From Pagrus major (taxonomy: Eukaryota; Chordata; Actinopteri; Spariformes; Sparidae): DNA of 64,000 nt. The notes under the pieces are model-generated. The model had not been told where the DNA came from and did no database searches. It worked only from the letters and a program-made list of their open reading frames with translations. The stretch covers positions 21,742,040-21,806,039 of the forward strand of contig NC_133225.1 of the NCBI RefSeq assembly GCF_040436345.1, given 5' to 3'. Positions 36,288-48,300 of this stretch are shown here, piece after piece (within the stretch, counting starts at the first letter, position 1; every line of letters starts with the position of its first letter). The translations under genes and the position numbers were made by a program.

Positions 36288-36450
36288 TTAAAGGAATAGT
36301 TTGACATTTTGGGAAATATGCTTTCTTGCAGTTAGATAAAATGATCAATACCATATCTGTACTGTAAATATAGCTATAGCCAGCAGCCAGTTAGCTTTGC
36401 TTAGCTTAGCATAAAGACTGGAAACAGCAAAAACAGCTCAGTTATTACCA
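36288..36450 (+). repeat. Interspersed fish repeat (AGCTTAGCATAAAGACTGGA type)
   Basis: Begins AGGAATAGTTTGACATTTTG and contains CAGCCAGTTAGCTTTGCTTA followed by AGCATAAAGACTGGAAACAG, a very common teleost non-autonomous repeat. It lies within the putative 3'UTR. Confidence 0.7.
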
Positions 36451-37518
36451 AACACAATGTGTCGCATTCGTTTAATCTGTGTAAAAATTAGTGGTATTGA
36501 TCTCCTCATCCAACTCTTGGCAAAGAGGCAATAACCGTATTTCCCCAAATGAACTACTTCAATAACCCAAACGTGGACACTCAATCTTTCAAGTACACAA
36601 TCTGATCAGACTGTTCACTGAGCAAAAGGCAGTGTACATTCACGAGGCAATAATGCATCTCTCTGACTGACCACAGTCTCAAGTTGACACACCAAGAGCG
36701 TGAAAATCTAGAAGATCATGAACAAACCAGTGGAAAGTTATTCATGATATCTCTGTTTGATGTCTGAAAGTAAAAACCATCCAAAATACTGATAAAGTCT
36801 GGGGAGTTATAATAGGATGAAATAAATATTGAATCAGTCAGGAGAGAAAGTGCAATTTGAACACTGCAATAAAAATTGACCTTCGGGCAGCTTATTGTTA
36901 ATATTTCTCATCAACTGATTAATCGTTTGGTCTGTGAAAGTTCATCAAATAAAAGAAATTCAGTCTGATCAACATCCAAATATATTCATTTTCATGTCAC
37001 AAAGGACAAGAAAAGCAGTTAATCGACTTACTGATTAATGAACTAATGTTTCAACTCTAATCTTAACAGAACACATGATCCACTGAGAGTCACATCAAAA
37101 CTGGTGACCTGTTGAGGATGATGCTTGATGACATGGTTTAAAAAATAAGGCAAAACAAACAATGAGTTCATCAGTGCTGGTAGTCACTGAGCTTCAAACA
37201 TTCTTACCAACAAACGAGAACAATGTTGGAGCCCTCAGGGCTGAAGGTACCATGTCTTCAAAACTGAAGTAACTGTTTGAAAGCCTCCCCCCCAATCTGA
37301 CCTCTGATATTTACCTCCCAGTCATTACTTAAGTGGTTTTACCCTCCAGAGGAAGTTGGGCTGATCAGCTGAAAGTCGTCCTGACAGCTGTGAAGTCACT
37401 GCGGGGTCAGAGACGGCAGGTGAATCCCGGGTTACTGTCAATCTGTGTCGCACTTTCTTCATTCACCGTCCAAGTCCAGCTTAAGAAGAGTTTCCTGGCG
37501 GCGAAGACAACACACGGC

Positions 37519-39328
37519 TTAGTTGACATACTGCACGTCATAAGGCTTTAACCTAAAGGGAGCTGGTAAGGTTGTGTTTGTCTGGGACGCTAGCTGAATG
37601 TTTTCAAGGATAACCTGAGAGACATTACAGTCACAAGAAGCATTATTGAGGCCAGTACAAGATTTATATTTACGATACAACTTGCTGACTTCTCTGTTAT
37701 GTTTGACATTCGACATTTACAGGATGAAACTGTCCATTTGGTTGAATTTTCTCACAATAACAATTCAATAAATGTATTCCAAATGAGGAAGATTTATGTG
37801 CAGGAGGCAGATCTGTTGTAGGGATTTTGTGGGGCTCAGGATCAGGCGAGTTTTTTTTTTTTTTCCTCTATGACCACGCTTACTTGTGTGTGGCCAAAGG
37901 AAAAATAAAAAAAATTCTAAAAAAGGCGCATGAAGATGTGGTAGCCAGTAGAACCTCCTAAATATGCAACATTTTTGTTTTTTTGACGGTCATTTCATTT
38001 CATCTTTGCAGAAGAAAGCGGGTGTTTGGATAAGAGCAGCAGACTTTGAGACCATCACAGCCCACTTTGTCTTTTGACTATCCATCCTGAGGGAGGAAGA
38101 GAGTCGGAATAAGAGCCACGCTAATCCATCTTGGTTTAAGGCTGCTTCCTGGCTGCAGGAAAAGGAAATGGACAAAATGGGACACATGCTGGCCAAACAA
38201 TGTGAAATCAGAGACTGTTGTGGAGAGAGGAGACCTCTCTCCACCAGAACATCTTGGATCAGGTTGTTGCGCTCGACGGGTGGCCCGTGTTCTGAGCCGA
38301 CAGAGGGGGGAGAGGTGGTTGTGGCTGTGTTTACAACATCGATGCTTGGTGCTCACATACACTCAAAGTTGATAGATAGTGTTTCCCAGATGTGGAACTT
38401 TTGATATAAAGATGCCGACCACACTATCATCACCATCTTGTTGCTGCTGCATACATTCACCCTGACACAGATTCAAAAGATGCACTATGTGTTTATGTAT
38501 ATCTGTCTATGAATAACTATTTATATGGTCTGTAATTTGTGTTGCACGAAGGAGTTTACACGCTTTCATTTCGTTGTACAACCCTGTGTTGTATAGTGAC
38601 AAATAAATTCCCTTGAACCTTGTACAAAGACAGTCAACTGACTAGTTACAGAGGTAACTCTAACAGCAATGGAGGTTTTGGGTACATTTTCTTTTTCAGA
38701 GATCCTTTAATGATTTGCTTGGGAAGAAGTTTACTTGGGACAGATTTAAGAAACAGAGCTTTTATTGTTGGATGCTTAAGGGTTGGTATTTTTTTTGCTG
38801 AACTCTGGAATCTTTATATTTTAACTTGCCTAACTCTGCAAAAAGCCTCATGGATAAATTCAAGATGTTGGATCTTTTTAGAGAAAGGTGCCTTCAAAGG
38901 GCAGAGACATTCTGGAAACATCATAATTTGGACTTTTAAACGTCATCTTCTCTCAATGTCAAATGTGCCTGTCATGTGAGAGCTTGCCACATCATAAACA
39001 CAGCTTCCAAAATAACCACGAGGCGGAAAATCAACACCTCTTTAAAACTGGTATATATATCTCAGATTTACACATGCGCTGCTGAATGAATGGTATCTCC
39101 TCTCTCAAGGTGAATGAAGGCGCCTGTGTCAGCTATTTTTATGTGTGCGCATGTGTGTGCATGAACATCTCTTGCCTTGACCAGACATGTGTTTGGAGCC
39201 GGAATGATGAGCGGGTCCTGGGACTCTTTGAGGGAGAAACTCTGCTCAGTGAGAGACGTGGACGGCCTGAACTCCTCTCTCCACCACCACACTGCCATTC
39301 CCACCAGGAGCACACTGAGAAACACTGA

Positions 39329-39371
<43 letters not shown>

Positions 39372-42300
39372 GAAATGAATCACTTTCTGGAGCCTCTGCA
39401 GACATGACGGAGGTTAAGGAGTTGACATCAACGTTCTTCCACCCCCTTCTCCTCCTCTGAGTGGACAAACAAACAGGTGTCTGTTATGACTGGAAAAGAA
39501 GCTAAAATGCCAAGAGGAATAAAATTAATATATGTATGATAACAATAATGTATTTTGTTTGTAGAGTGCTTCTTTATATACTCACTTTACACGATAAACA
39601 AGCAAATACAGCATGTAGCTCAAAACTGAAAGTCTACAAATGTCTTGTACAAATATTTACATGTCATATTTAGCAAACTGCTAAATTTGGCAACATAGAA
39701 AGCAGAGCTCCACTTTGCTTCTTTTCATTTCTGTCTTTAGGAGTCTCAATTCTTAATAAATCTGTATGTGGAAGCAGTTACTCCAAAGCTCTCTGGCAGT
39801 GTGAATGCACAGTGACAGATGCTGCCTGTTACATGTTTATGACTCAGACGGGAGTGACCATGACGACCTCAGTGTACAGTGACATCACATTTAGAACCAC
39901 AACCTTGCATCAGAAAATTACAAAGTAACGTTAGGAAGCAGCTGGCTGTTGTTAACTTAAAGGAAACTGAGGGATGAAATGGCATCAGTATTTATCTTTT
40001 ACAGTCAATATTTGATGATGAACATTTCTGTTTGACCATTTTATCTTTTGGCAGACTCGTGTCCCGTCTGTTGTGTGTTGAGTCAGGTGTGTCCCTGTGA
40101 GAGATGTGCACAGTGAGGATTTGTTTGAGTTCCTTACTGATAAGAGAGAGGATTCCAGCAAATGTAGGCTCAGATAAAGTCGACGCAGGTACTGTGCGAG
40201 AAATGGCAGGAGTTTCTTGGGAGTTGTTTTGTCCTGGTTCTGGAGGAGTGCAGCGTAACTCTGGACTCTCAGACATCAGGTCGATAATGCACTCGTGCTG
40301 GCACACCGTCTGGGTATGTCCGCATACAGATGGCCCTAAGCACCAGGAAAATTAGAGGAATCAATGACTGCATGTTGGCATGGCTACATGTAGGTCATGG
40401 GCGCCGACAGAGTGTTCATCTGAACCCCTGACCTTCTTACAAAAAACAAATTTTTCACTCTTTATACCGTGTCCTAACTACATGCAATGCAAGCGAGCGT
40501 CAGCGGCAGAATCAGCCTGATTTTATTGTTTCCTATTGGAATGGCCGTTTTGAGCCTGACACCCTGTTTCTATTTTCAGTCTTGTCACTCGCCTTGAAAG
40601 CGCGAGATTAGACGAGAGAGGTTGAGTCATGAGGTTGAAATGAGGAGTTATCTATACAGTACTGAGTCCCAGTACTACAAAAACCTAAACGAAGAGAAAA
40701 GCTGACTGAAGGAAGATCACCAGTGAGCTGAAAGACACCATCTCCTCTTGCTGTTGGCTAAGTCATTCCCATTCGAGAGACATCTAAATGTCACAGTACA
40801 AAATGCGTGTTTTCTGTTTAAAAGTGCAAACACAGGAAGAACAGCTATCTTAGCAAAGTCACCCATCTTTTACTTCAGTTGTTACGTCTCCAATCTGATC
40901 TGTAGCCGAAGCTGATACCCGGTTTGTTTACATGACATAACAGAATGCATATTTAACGGATTCAGTGCAGACGATGAGCGTCCGACATCGCATCTGACAT
41001 TATCGGACACTTGAATGCAGCTAGAAGCACAAAGTCTGAGACACACAGTACATGTTGATCTGACTGGTCATACCGTTTGGTTGAAGAACAGGCTGAATGA
41101 TGACTACACCTCCTGGTGTGGTGGCGTTTGGCAGCAGTATTTGAAGGCTTCTGCCGTTGTGTTTGTCAGCTCGGCAGATGGAGTTTGTCACTTCATCACT
41201 CCAATACACAAAACCCTGAGACAGAATGGACACACAATTAACTGTTATCATCAGCTGAAGGTTGTGTTAAAGGTGCTGTTTGGTAAATACTTTATATATT
41301 CTAGATTTTACCATTGCAAACGAGACCATCAAGATGTCATTTGTCCTCTTTGATTTAATGGACAGATAATCAGTTTCATTCATCATCGCGCTATTTGATT
41401 TAATGTACAGGCCTGGCCGGCAGCAGATGTGATATTTTATCCCCTTTTTCTATTTTTTAATGATTTACATGTACCACACATGTTGAAAATGTGTCTGAAG
41501 GAGTGTGTATCAGATCAACCCCGTTCTCGTGTGTGTGTTATTAGAGCACAAAATACAAACAAAGAGTGGACCCAATCATAGACACGACTCAGCATGAAGA
41601 TTAACCGGGAAACTCATGCTGGGAGTGAAAAGAGGTGTTGCACGCATTGCATTTATGTCTCCACTTGTATGTTTGTGCATTAGGGAGCATTGCAAGTATG
41701 TGAATGTGGCCTACCTATGTCTCCACTTGTCTGTGCTTTGCACCTTGTGTCTGTTATTTATGGTATGTATCTTTATGTGGCAGTCTCAGTCTTTAATTTC
41801 CCTGCAAATAAAGTAGTCTCGAATCGTGAAATAAAAAAAAGGGATAAGAACATCCTGATATCAGTCAGATTTCTTGGCGCCACAGACCCTACGGTCTAAG
41901 GTTATGGGATTCATAAGTTAGGTGAGCACTCACACTTTCTTCTTGCACTTTTTTTCTATTCTATTAAATGATTACCATTAATCCACTACACATGTTTGAT
42001 GATAAATGTCCATGTGTGTAGTGTACCAATCGTTTAACATTTTATATAACACAAAACATTATATATAAGAAAAATGTAAAAGGAAAGTTATTGATTGCTC
42101 GAATTCCTTGTAGCACTTTCAAGGATTTCAATAAATCAAAAAAAGGAAGCAAAAAGAGCTTGTTCCTCCTTTTGTTCTACATAAAGGTTCAGGGATTACA
42201 CTGTAGACATACTGGGATTTAAGAGTAACCACACTACTGCAGCTCATTAAAGGGTAATATCTGATTTCTTGCCTTAAAGTGATGAATTTCTTGCATGTGA

Positions 42301-45300
42301 ATTCATAGTAGGTTCTTAAATTAATTTCTGTATCTTGCAGACAAACTCTATTTTCTCTACAAAAGTGACCTAGTGGGACATATATATATAACTATAGTGA
42401 CATACTTTCTCTGGTTGTTGAGATCTTAATTCTCTTAATTCAACAATATTCAACAATTATTAATTATTTCCAGAGAATATGTACAGGTACTGTACTGTAC
42501 TGTAGCTGCAGCCTGTCCCAAGGTGTATTGAGTGAAAGACATGGGGTTGATTTACCTCAAACACAGCCAGTCCGAATGGACGGTCCAGATAACCGTTAGA
42601 CTCTACCACAGTTTTACGGTGACGGCCATCTAAATTCACTCTGGAGATGCTTTTTGTTCCCTGGTCGATCCAGTACAGCAGCTGGCGAGGCACATCTAGA
42701 TAATGTTTTACGTATTAAAATCACATGAACACATGATCTACACCATGACGGGCAACATTGAGACATAATGAACTGTACTGTGTTGTTAATCAGCCCTCTG
42801 ATTCAAAGATAAAAACACATATTGGTGCTGTTTTACAATGGAAGCTGTGCTTCTCTAACCAATTTACATATATTTGACTATGACTATCTCCAAAACTAAA
42901 ACTCATGGTACAATCAGCTCAGTAACATTTCAGAACAAACCCAGAGAGAGAGCGACAGGGTGGCGTATTGAGTAAGTGACCAGAGTCATCCTGTCCCGAC
43001 CGTCCAAACGAGATCTCTCAATCTTTGGGGAGCTGCCACTCTGAGCCCAGAAGAGCAGCCTGAGGAAACAGAAGAAGAAAATGAAAATCACAGCTGAGTT
43101 TTGGGATAAGATTCCTGCTTTATCCTGTTTTTAAATGTTCTTCTATAGTTTCCGATTTTTTGAATCTGTCTTTTATATGCATTTTTTAATGTGCATTATT
43201 TCACCCATTTCAAGGAAATTTGCTATATCAAAGACATTGCTAGGCCCCGAGCACCCAACAGTGTATTCCAAAAGATTTTTATCATTATTATTATTATTAT
43301 TACTTATTTATCTATTTCAATTGTGATTTTTTTGTCTAATAATTATTTGCTGAACTCATTTTGGGAGGCTAAAAGTGTATGAAAACAATCATGAAACTTT
43401 GAAAACTTGCTAAACTTGCCTCGGTCAAGAGCAACAACTGGAAAATCAACCTAAATACATGTTTTGATGGTGGGGGAAACCACAGTAAGCCAGAGAAACA
43501 CCGCACTGAAAGGCCCTGTCACAGCCAGGAATCGAACCTTTCCCTCTTGCTGTGAGGCAACAGTGCTAAACACTGCATCACTGGGCTGCAACTAACACAT
43601 ATTTTTATTGTAGTTTGATGTGTCAATTATTTTCTCGGTTAATCGATAATTTTTCGTCAATAGAATGTCTAAAAATGGTGTAAAATGTCGATCAGTGTTT
43701 CCAAAAGCCCAAGATTACGTCAAGATGAGTCTTTATTTGTCTACAACCTAAAGAGATTCAGTTTAATGTCACTGAGGAGCAAAGACACTAGGAAACATTC
43801 ACATTTAAGAAGCTGAGATCAGGGATTTTTTTCTTTTTTTTCCTTTAATAAATTTGTATAATTATTCAAAATAGTTGGCAGGTCATTTTTTATAATTGAC
43901 AACTAATCTGTTAATCGATCATAAACTGTTATAGCTCAAATCCTAATATCTGTCAAAATGATCACATTATGATGTTTTAACCATATTGAGCAGCTCTGAT
44001 TATAACTAAAGGATAGCAGAAGCTCTAATTTGTAAAAACCAGACAGAAAAAAGTATTTGAGTTGAATCAAAACATGCAGTTTTTTCACTTTCAACACTCA
44101 CTGACGAGCTGCATGAAGGAAAAACAGCTCTCTTTATTGTGCAGGTGCCATCTGTTAATGTCTGTATTGCTATGCATGATACGGCCCTCCCTGAGCAAAC
44201 ATTTTATGAAGAGTTCTATTTGTATCCAACTCATATTGTACTGTTAAGTATCATGATTAAACAAACATTATCTGTAATTTGCGGATTATGACGTAACAAT
44301 ATGTTAGAACAGTGATTATCTTAATTGCTCCTTTGATTGTCTTTCTTTGCACAAGCATTCAAATGTACCTGCCCCGTCCTGCATCTGTGTGAAGGGCAAT
44401 AAATCTTGTCCAATCCAATCTAATCTAGTGAACACAATAAACCTCCTTGATGACCAGACAATGTCTCCTACCCTTGGAGAGGATCCACAGCCACTGCAGA
44501 AGGTTTGTACAGTCCTGTAATAAGTAGACGCTGAGTCGAGCCATCCAGCACACCGACACTGACAGAACCGCTCTCCAGATTGGTCCAGTAAAGGAGCTGG
44601 TGGATCCAGTCCACAGCCAGGCCTGAGACTGAACCTTGAACCTTCAGCAGCAACACCGAATCCTGCAGCTTTCCATCCATAGAGACCCTGACAAACATCC
44701 AGGGGGGAGAGGAACAGTTGTAATCAATGAAAACATGGTGTCAATTCAAAGTTCTGCTCTACAATCCTTCAGTGGATTCATCAATCTCTAAAACTTTAGA
44801 GAAAAATGCAACCCAATGACTGCAGTCTTTCATGTTTGTTAGGACTGTGGTCAGTCCACCACTTTGGTCCAGACTGGAATATCTCATCAGTAACTGGATA
44901 GACTGGGTGATGTTTTGTCCAGGTAGTCGTGGTCCCCACAGGATGAAGCCTAATGACTTTGGTGATCCGCTGACTTTTTCCTTTAGTGTCACCATGAAGT
45001 TCACATATCTGTTTTTTGCGCTGCACAACATTGGAAAAAAACTGACATTGCGATATTTTCGGTGATATTTCGATATATGGTGACAAAGCAAAAAACCCTG
45101 TGAGAACTGTGCGAGTTTTCCTTTTGTATCAAGCATCAAAAAAGTTGTATTGAAGCAGGATGTGATTCTGAAATGATATATTGTGTAGCACTAGTTTTAA
45201 GTCAAATGTCTCGACATTCGTGTCCGCCTCAGGCTGAACTGTAGTTACTTCGGCGTTCCTCTGACTTTTCATCAAGCAGAATTATCAGGTCACATTTTGT

Positions 45301-48300
45301 ATTTTGTCCAATACTCTGTTTAATGAAGCTCTTTTTATCTTTGGTTGAACTTCGTATTTTCTTGTCTTGCTTGTAAAATGTCTAGAATTCAACAGCCTAA
45401 GTGACGTCTAAATGTCGCAGTTTTATGTTTTATTTTAGAATTTAATCATGTTTCATCACTTTGGATCCAGCCAGAAGGTTTCTCCTCGTATGTAGTGTAT
45501 ATAACTTACACAGACAGGAACCGTTGCAGACGATGTCTTTAAACTTATAGATAGTGACCAGCATCTGTGCAATGACAGAGATACAACAGCCTGACTCCTC
45601 TAATCTTGATGTGTTAAATCTCAACATTCTTGTAACTGAATCGCTCCTGAGTAAGACTTTTTTAAAGCCTTCAAGTTACAAGGAAGTTCAGCCTGCAGAC
45701 ACAATGACAAGGATGTTTAATATTAAATCTCAACTTCCTTGTCACTGAATCTCTCCTGAGTAAGACTTTTTTAAAGCCTTCAAGTTACAAGGAAGTTCAG
45801 CCTGCAGACACAATGACAAGGATGTTTAATATTAAACCTCAACTTCCTTGTCACTGAATCTCTCCTGAGTAAGATTTTTAAAGCCTTCAAGTCACAAGGA
45901 AGCCTGCAGACACAATGAGAATGATGTTTCATGTGACCAAACAGAAAGCAGTACAGTACAGTGTGCTAGCAGGATTAAATATCACCATACGCCCTTTTAA
46001 TTCTTATCACTAAACAATAAGCAGTTATGAATGAAAAGGGAACGATAAATAGGAGCGGGAGTTTCCTTTTAGTAAGGGCTTTTCGAACAGATAAAAGATC
46101 AGATAGACACCTTTTCAGACAGCTTTTTATACATCGATGACGGGAAATAATAGAGGGAGGGAAATGTTTGATCATCTCTTTAGGATGTTATTAAATTAAA
46201 ATTAAAGTGACAGGAAATTCAAAGTCTGTGCTGGTGACCTCATCATAAAGTAGATCCTTAGCACTTCTCTGCTTAACCCTTCTAGAGAAATGAGCATGAC
46301 GGCGGTGTTTTAATGTGTACAAACCAACGCAGTCACTTTTCACTGAGTTCATCAGGGTTATGTGAGGGGACTGAAACAAAAGCAGTGTGTCCAGCCAAAT
46401 TTTGGCAAAAATTGGAGGATTTTGGAACTTACTGAACAAACAGATGAACAGGAAAGGAGTGCAGGAACGCCTGGAGACGTTTTAAAGGATGTTTTGAAAC
46501 ATTTTTCCTGCTGTGAAAATTATTCCAGTATTGGAACCTACTGTAATCTATATAAACTGACCAAAGCCAACATGCGCTGTCAGACTACAAACTCTTTACA
46601 GGAACTGTCTGTGTTTGCAAGGAGGAAGATTCTGGTGATAGTGAAGACGAAGCTCTCAATTTATGTTCCAATCATCATTTATGAGCTTTGGGTAGTGACC
46701 TAAAGACTGAGATCATGGCTGATATTAGTTTCTTTAAGCTCACACTTCATTTTATCGTCTATTACTGTATATGTGAAAGAAAAAGCTATATAAAGCTGTT
46801 TGTGGCTCCAGGAGGAGCTGCAGGAAATCTGAGTCAGTGACGACTACAAATTTGAAAGTAGAGGTCGCGGAGAAAGAAGTGAGTTTAACACACCTCTACA
46901 GCTCTGGCTCTCTGCCAGCGGTTTGAGGCTACATCAGCCGCTTTGAGCAAAACACTCCCAAATCTCCAACTGAACTGATGGTGGTTGTGTTTCATTGTGG
47001 GTAATACTGATGCCGGGTGTTTACAAGGCAGAAGAATGTATGCCATAAAAAGACAGTATCTCTGGTTCTACTGGATCGATACTGATCTTTTTTTACAAAA
47101 AAACATATTGGGCTAATTTTTTAATTTTATGCAGAAATGGTACTGGTATGGAGCACTATTTTATAACCATGATACACCACAAAACAGACACCAACATGGA
47201 CAGGAGACTATTTATAACTATTTATAAACGATTTATACTGCAGTGGATGTTTGCATATGTTCAAACACAATCTGCATTGTTGGTGTCTGCATATCTCTTC
47301 CAGGACACCGGCAGATGACAAAATTGTCTTTGCGTGTACCTGTATGCTTTTCCTGCTGCCACAGAGACCCAGAAAAGTGTTGGAAAATGGATGGGGTTAT
47401 CCTTTTTGTTTACAGCTAATACCGATAGGTGCGTGGTGGTTGCAGCAGCTCCTCTCTGTTACCTGTATATGGAGCCTCGTCCTGGCCGCACCCAGTACAG
47501 CGTTCGGTTAGAGACCAAGGCCGCCACTGGCCCTGTTCCTGGTAAATGTGGAGCCACTTCCCTGTTCTCAGCGCCAGTGATGCTTATCCATTTCATTCCT
47601 TTGGGGGAGGTGAAAACCAGCTGAGCCTCGTCTCCTGGAAAAAAAAGACACAAAGACACACTAATGAAGTTCAAAGTCTTGCTTGCGTTGTGCCTTTTCC
47701 TCACACGTGTATCAAACTAACATTACTGTATCTATGACAAGTGGCAGTAAGGCGTTCGGAATCATTTTAGAATGAACAATGAAAGCAGACAAACATTTCA
47801 ATGTAGATCAATAAAAGGCAACGCATTCATGGGATGTTATCAGTAGAAGTGGGTAACATTTCAGCCAAATAAACCTCAGGTATCATATCAGAACAGTATC
47901 AGAAAAAAACAACAGTACCCAACCAAACTGTATTTACTCATAAATACAATGGTCAGGACGTCACACAGTGGAGGACCACAAAAGAAACACTTCTGAGGAC
48001 TATCTAGGGGCAGGTTCAATAGGTTTTCAGATGTGTTTGTTCAGCCATACTCACCTTTACAGCTGAAATGAGTCAGAGTTCATTAAGGTGGGCCCAGTTC
48101 GAGTACACAAATCTGCCACATGCCATTGATATCGTACAAATATCGTGTGCAAAACATGTTTTCTAGTGGGTTCTTACGCAAGTACCATGTGTTTCTAAAA
48201 GGGCGAGCAGCAATGGGAAACAATTCATCGTGTTCTGAGGGCCATTAGAGACCCATGCAGTTAAATGAGTTCAACAATGTAAAGGTTCTTTGTTGTGATT

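Larger units (their letters stand above)
34576..37518 (-). other. Putative long 3'UTR and flank of the LDLR-like gene
   Basis: Between the proposed stop codon at 37519 and an AATAAA at 35813-35818 (minus strand) lies ~1.7 kb without other coding signs. 37340-37520 is GC-richer than its surroundings. The assignment as 3'UTR is inference. 34576-35800 holds decayed repeats only. Confidence 0.35.

Noticed and set aside
39068-39468. Minus-strand frames with VCVCVC runs
   Set aside because: The repeat part is the intronic (CA)n tract. Only the part after the acceptor at 39325 is coding, as receptor exon 12.
43500-43570. tRNA gene suggested by GAATCGAACC (box B)
   Set aside because: No acceptor stem or cloverleaf can be drawn. 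It is part of an interspersed repeat, as is the box A/B pair of the SINE at 59.0 kb.
44759-45139. 126-codon open frame in receptor intron 6
   Set aside because: It lies within a dispersed repeat family whose other copies are non-coding, and it falls between two firmly placed receptor exons.
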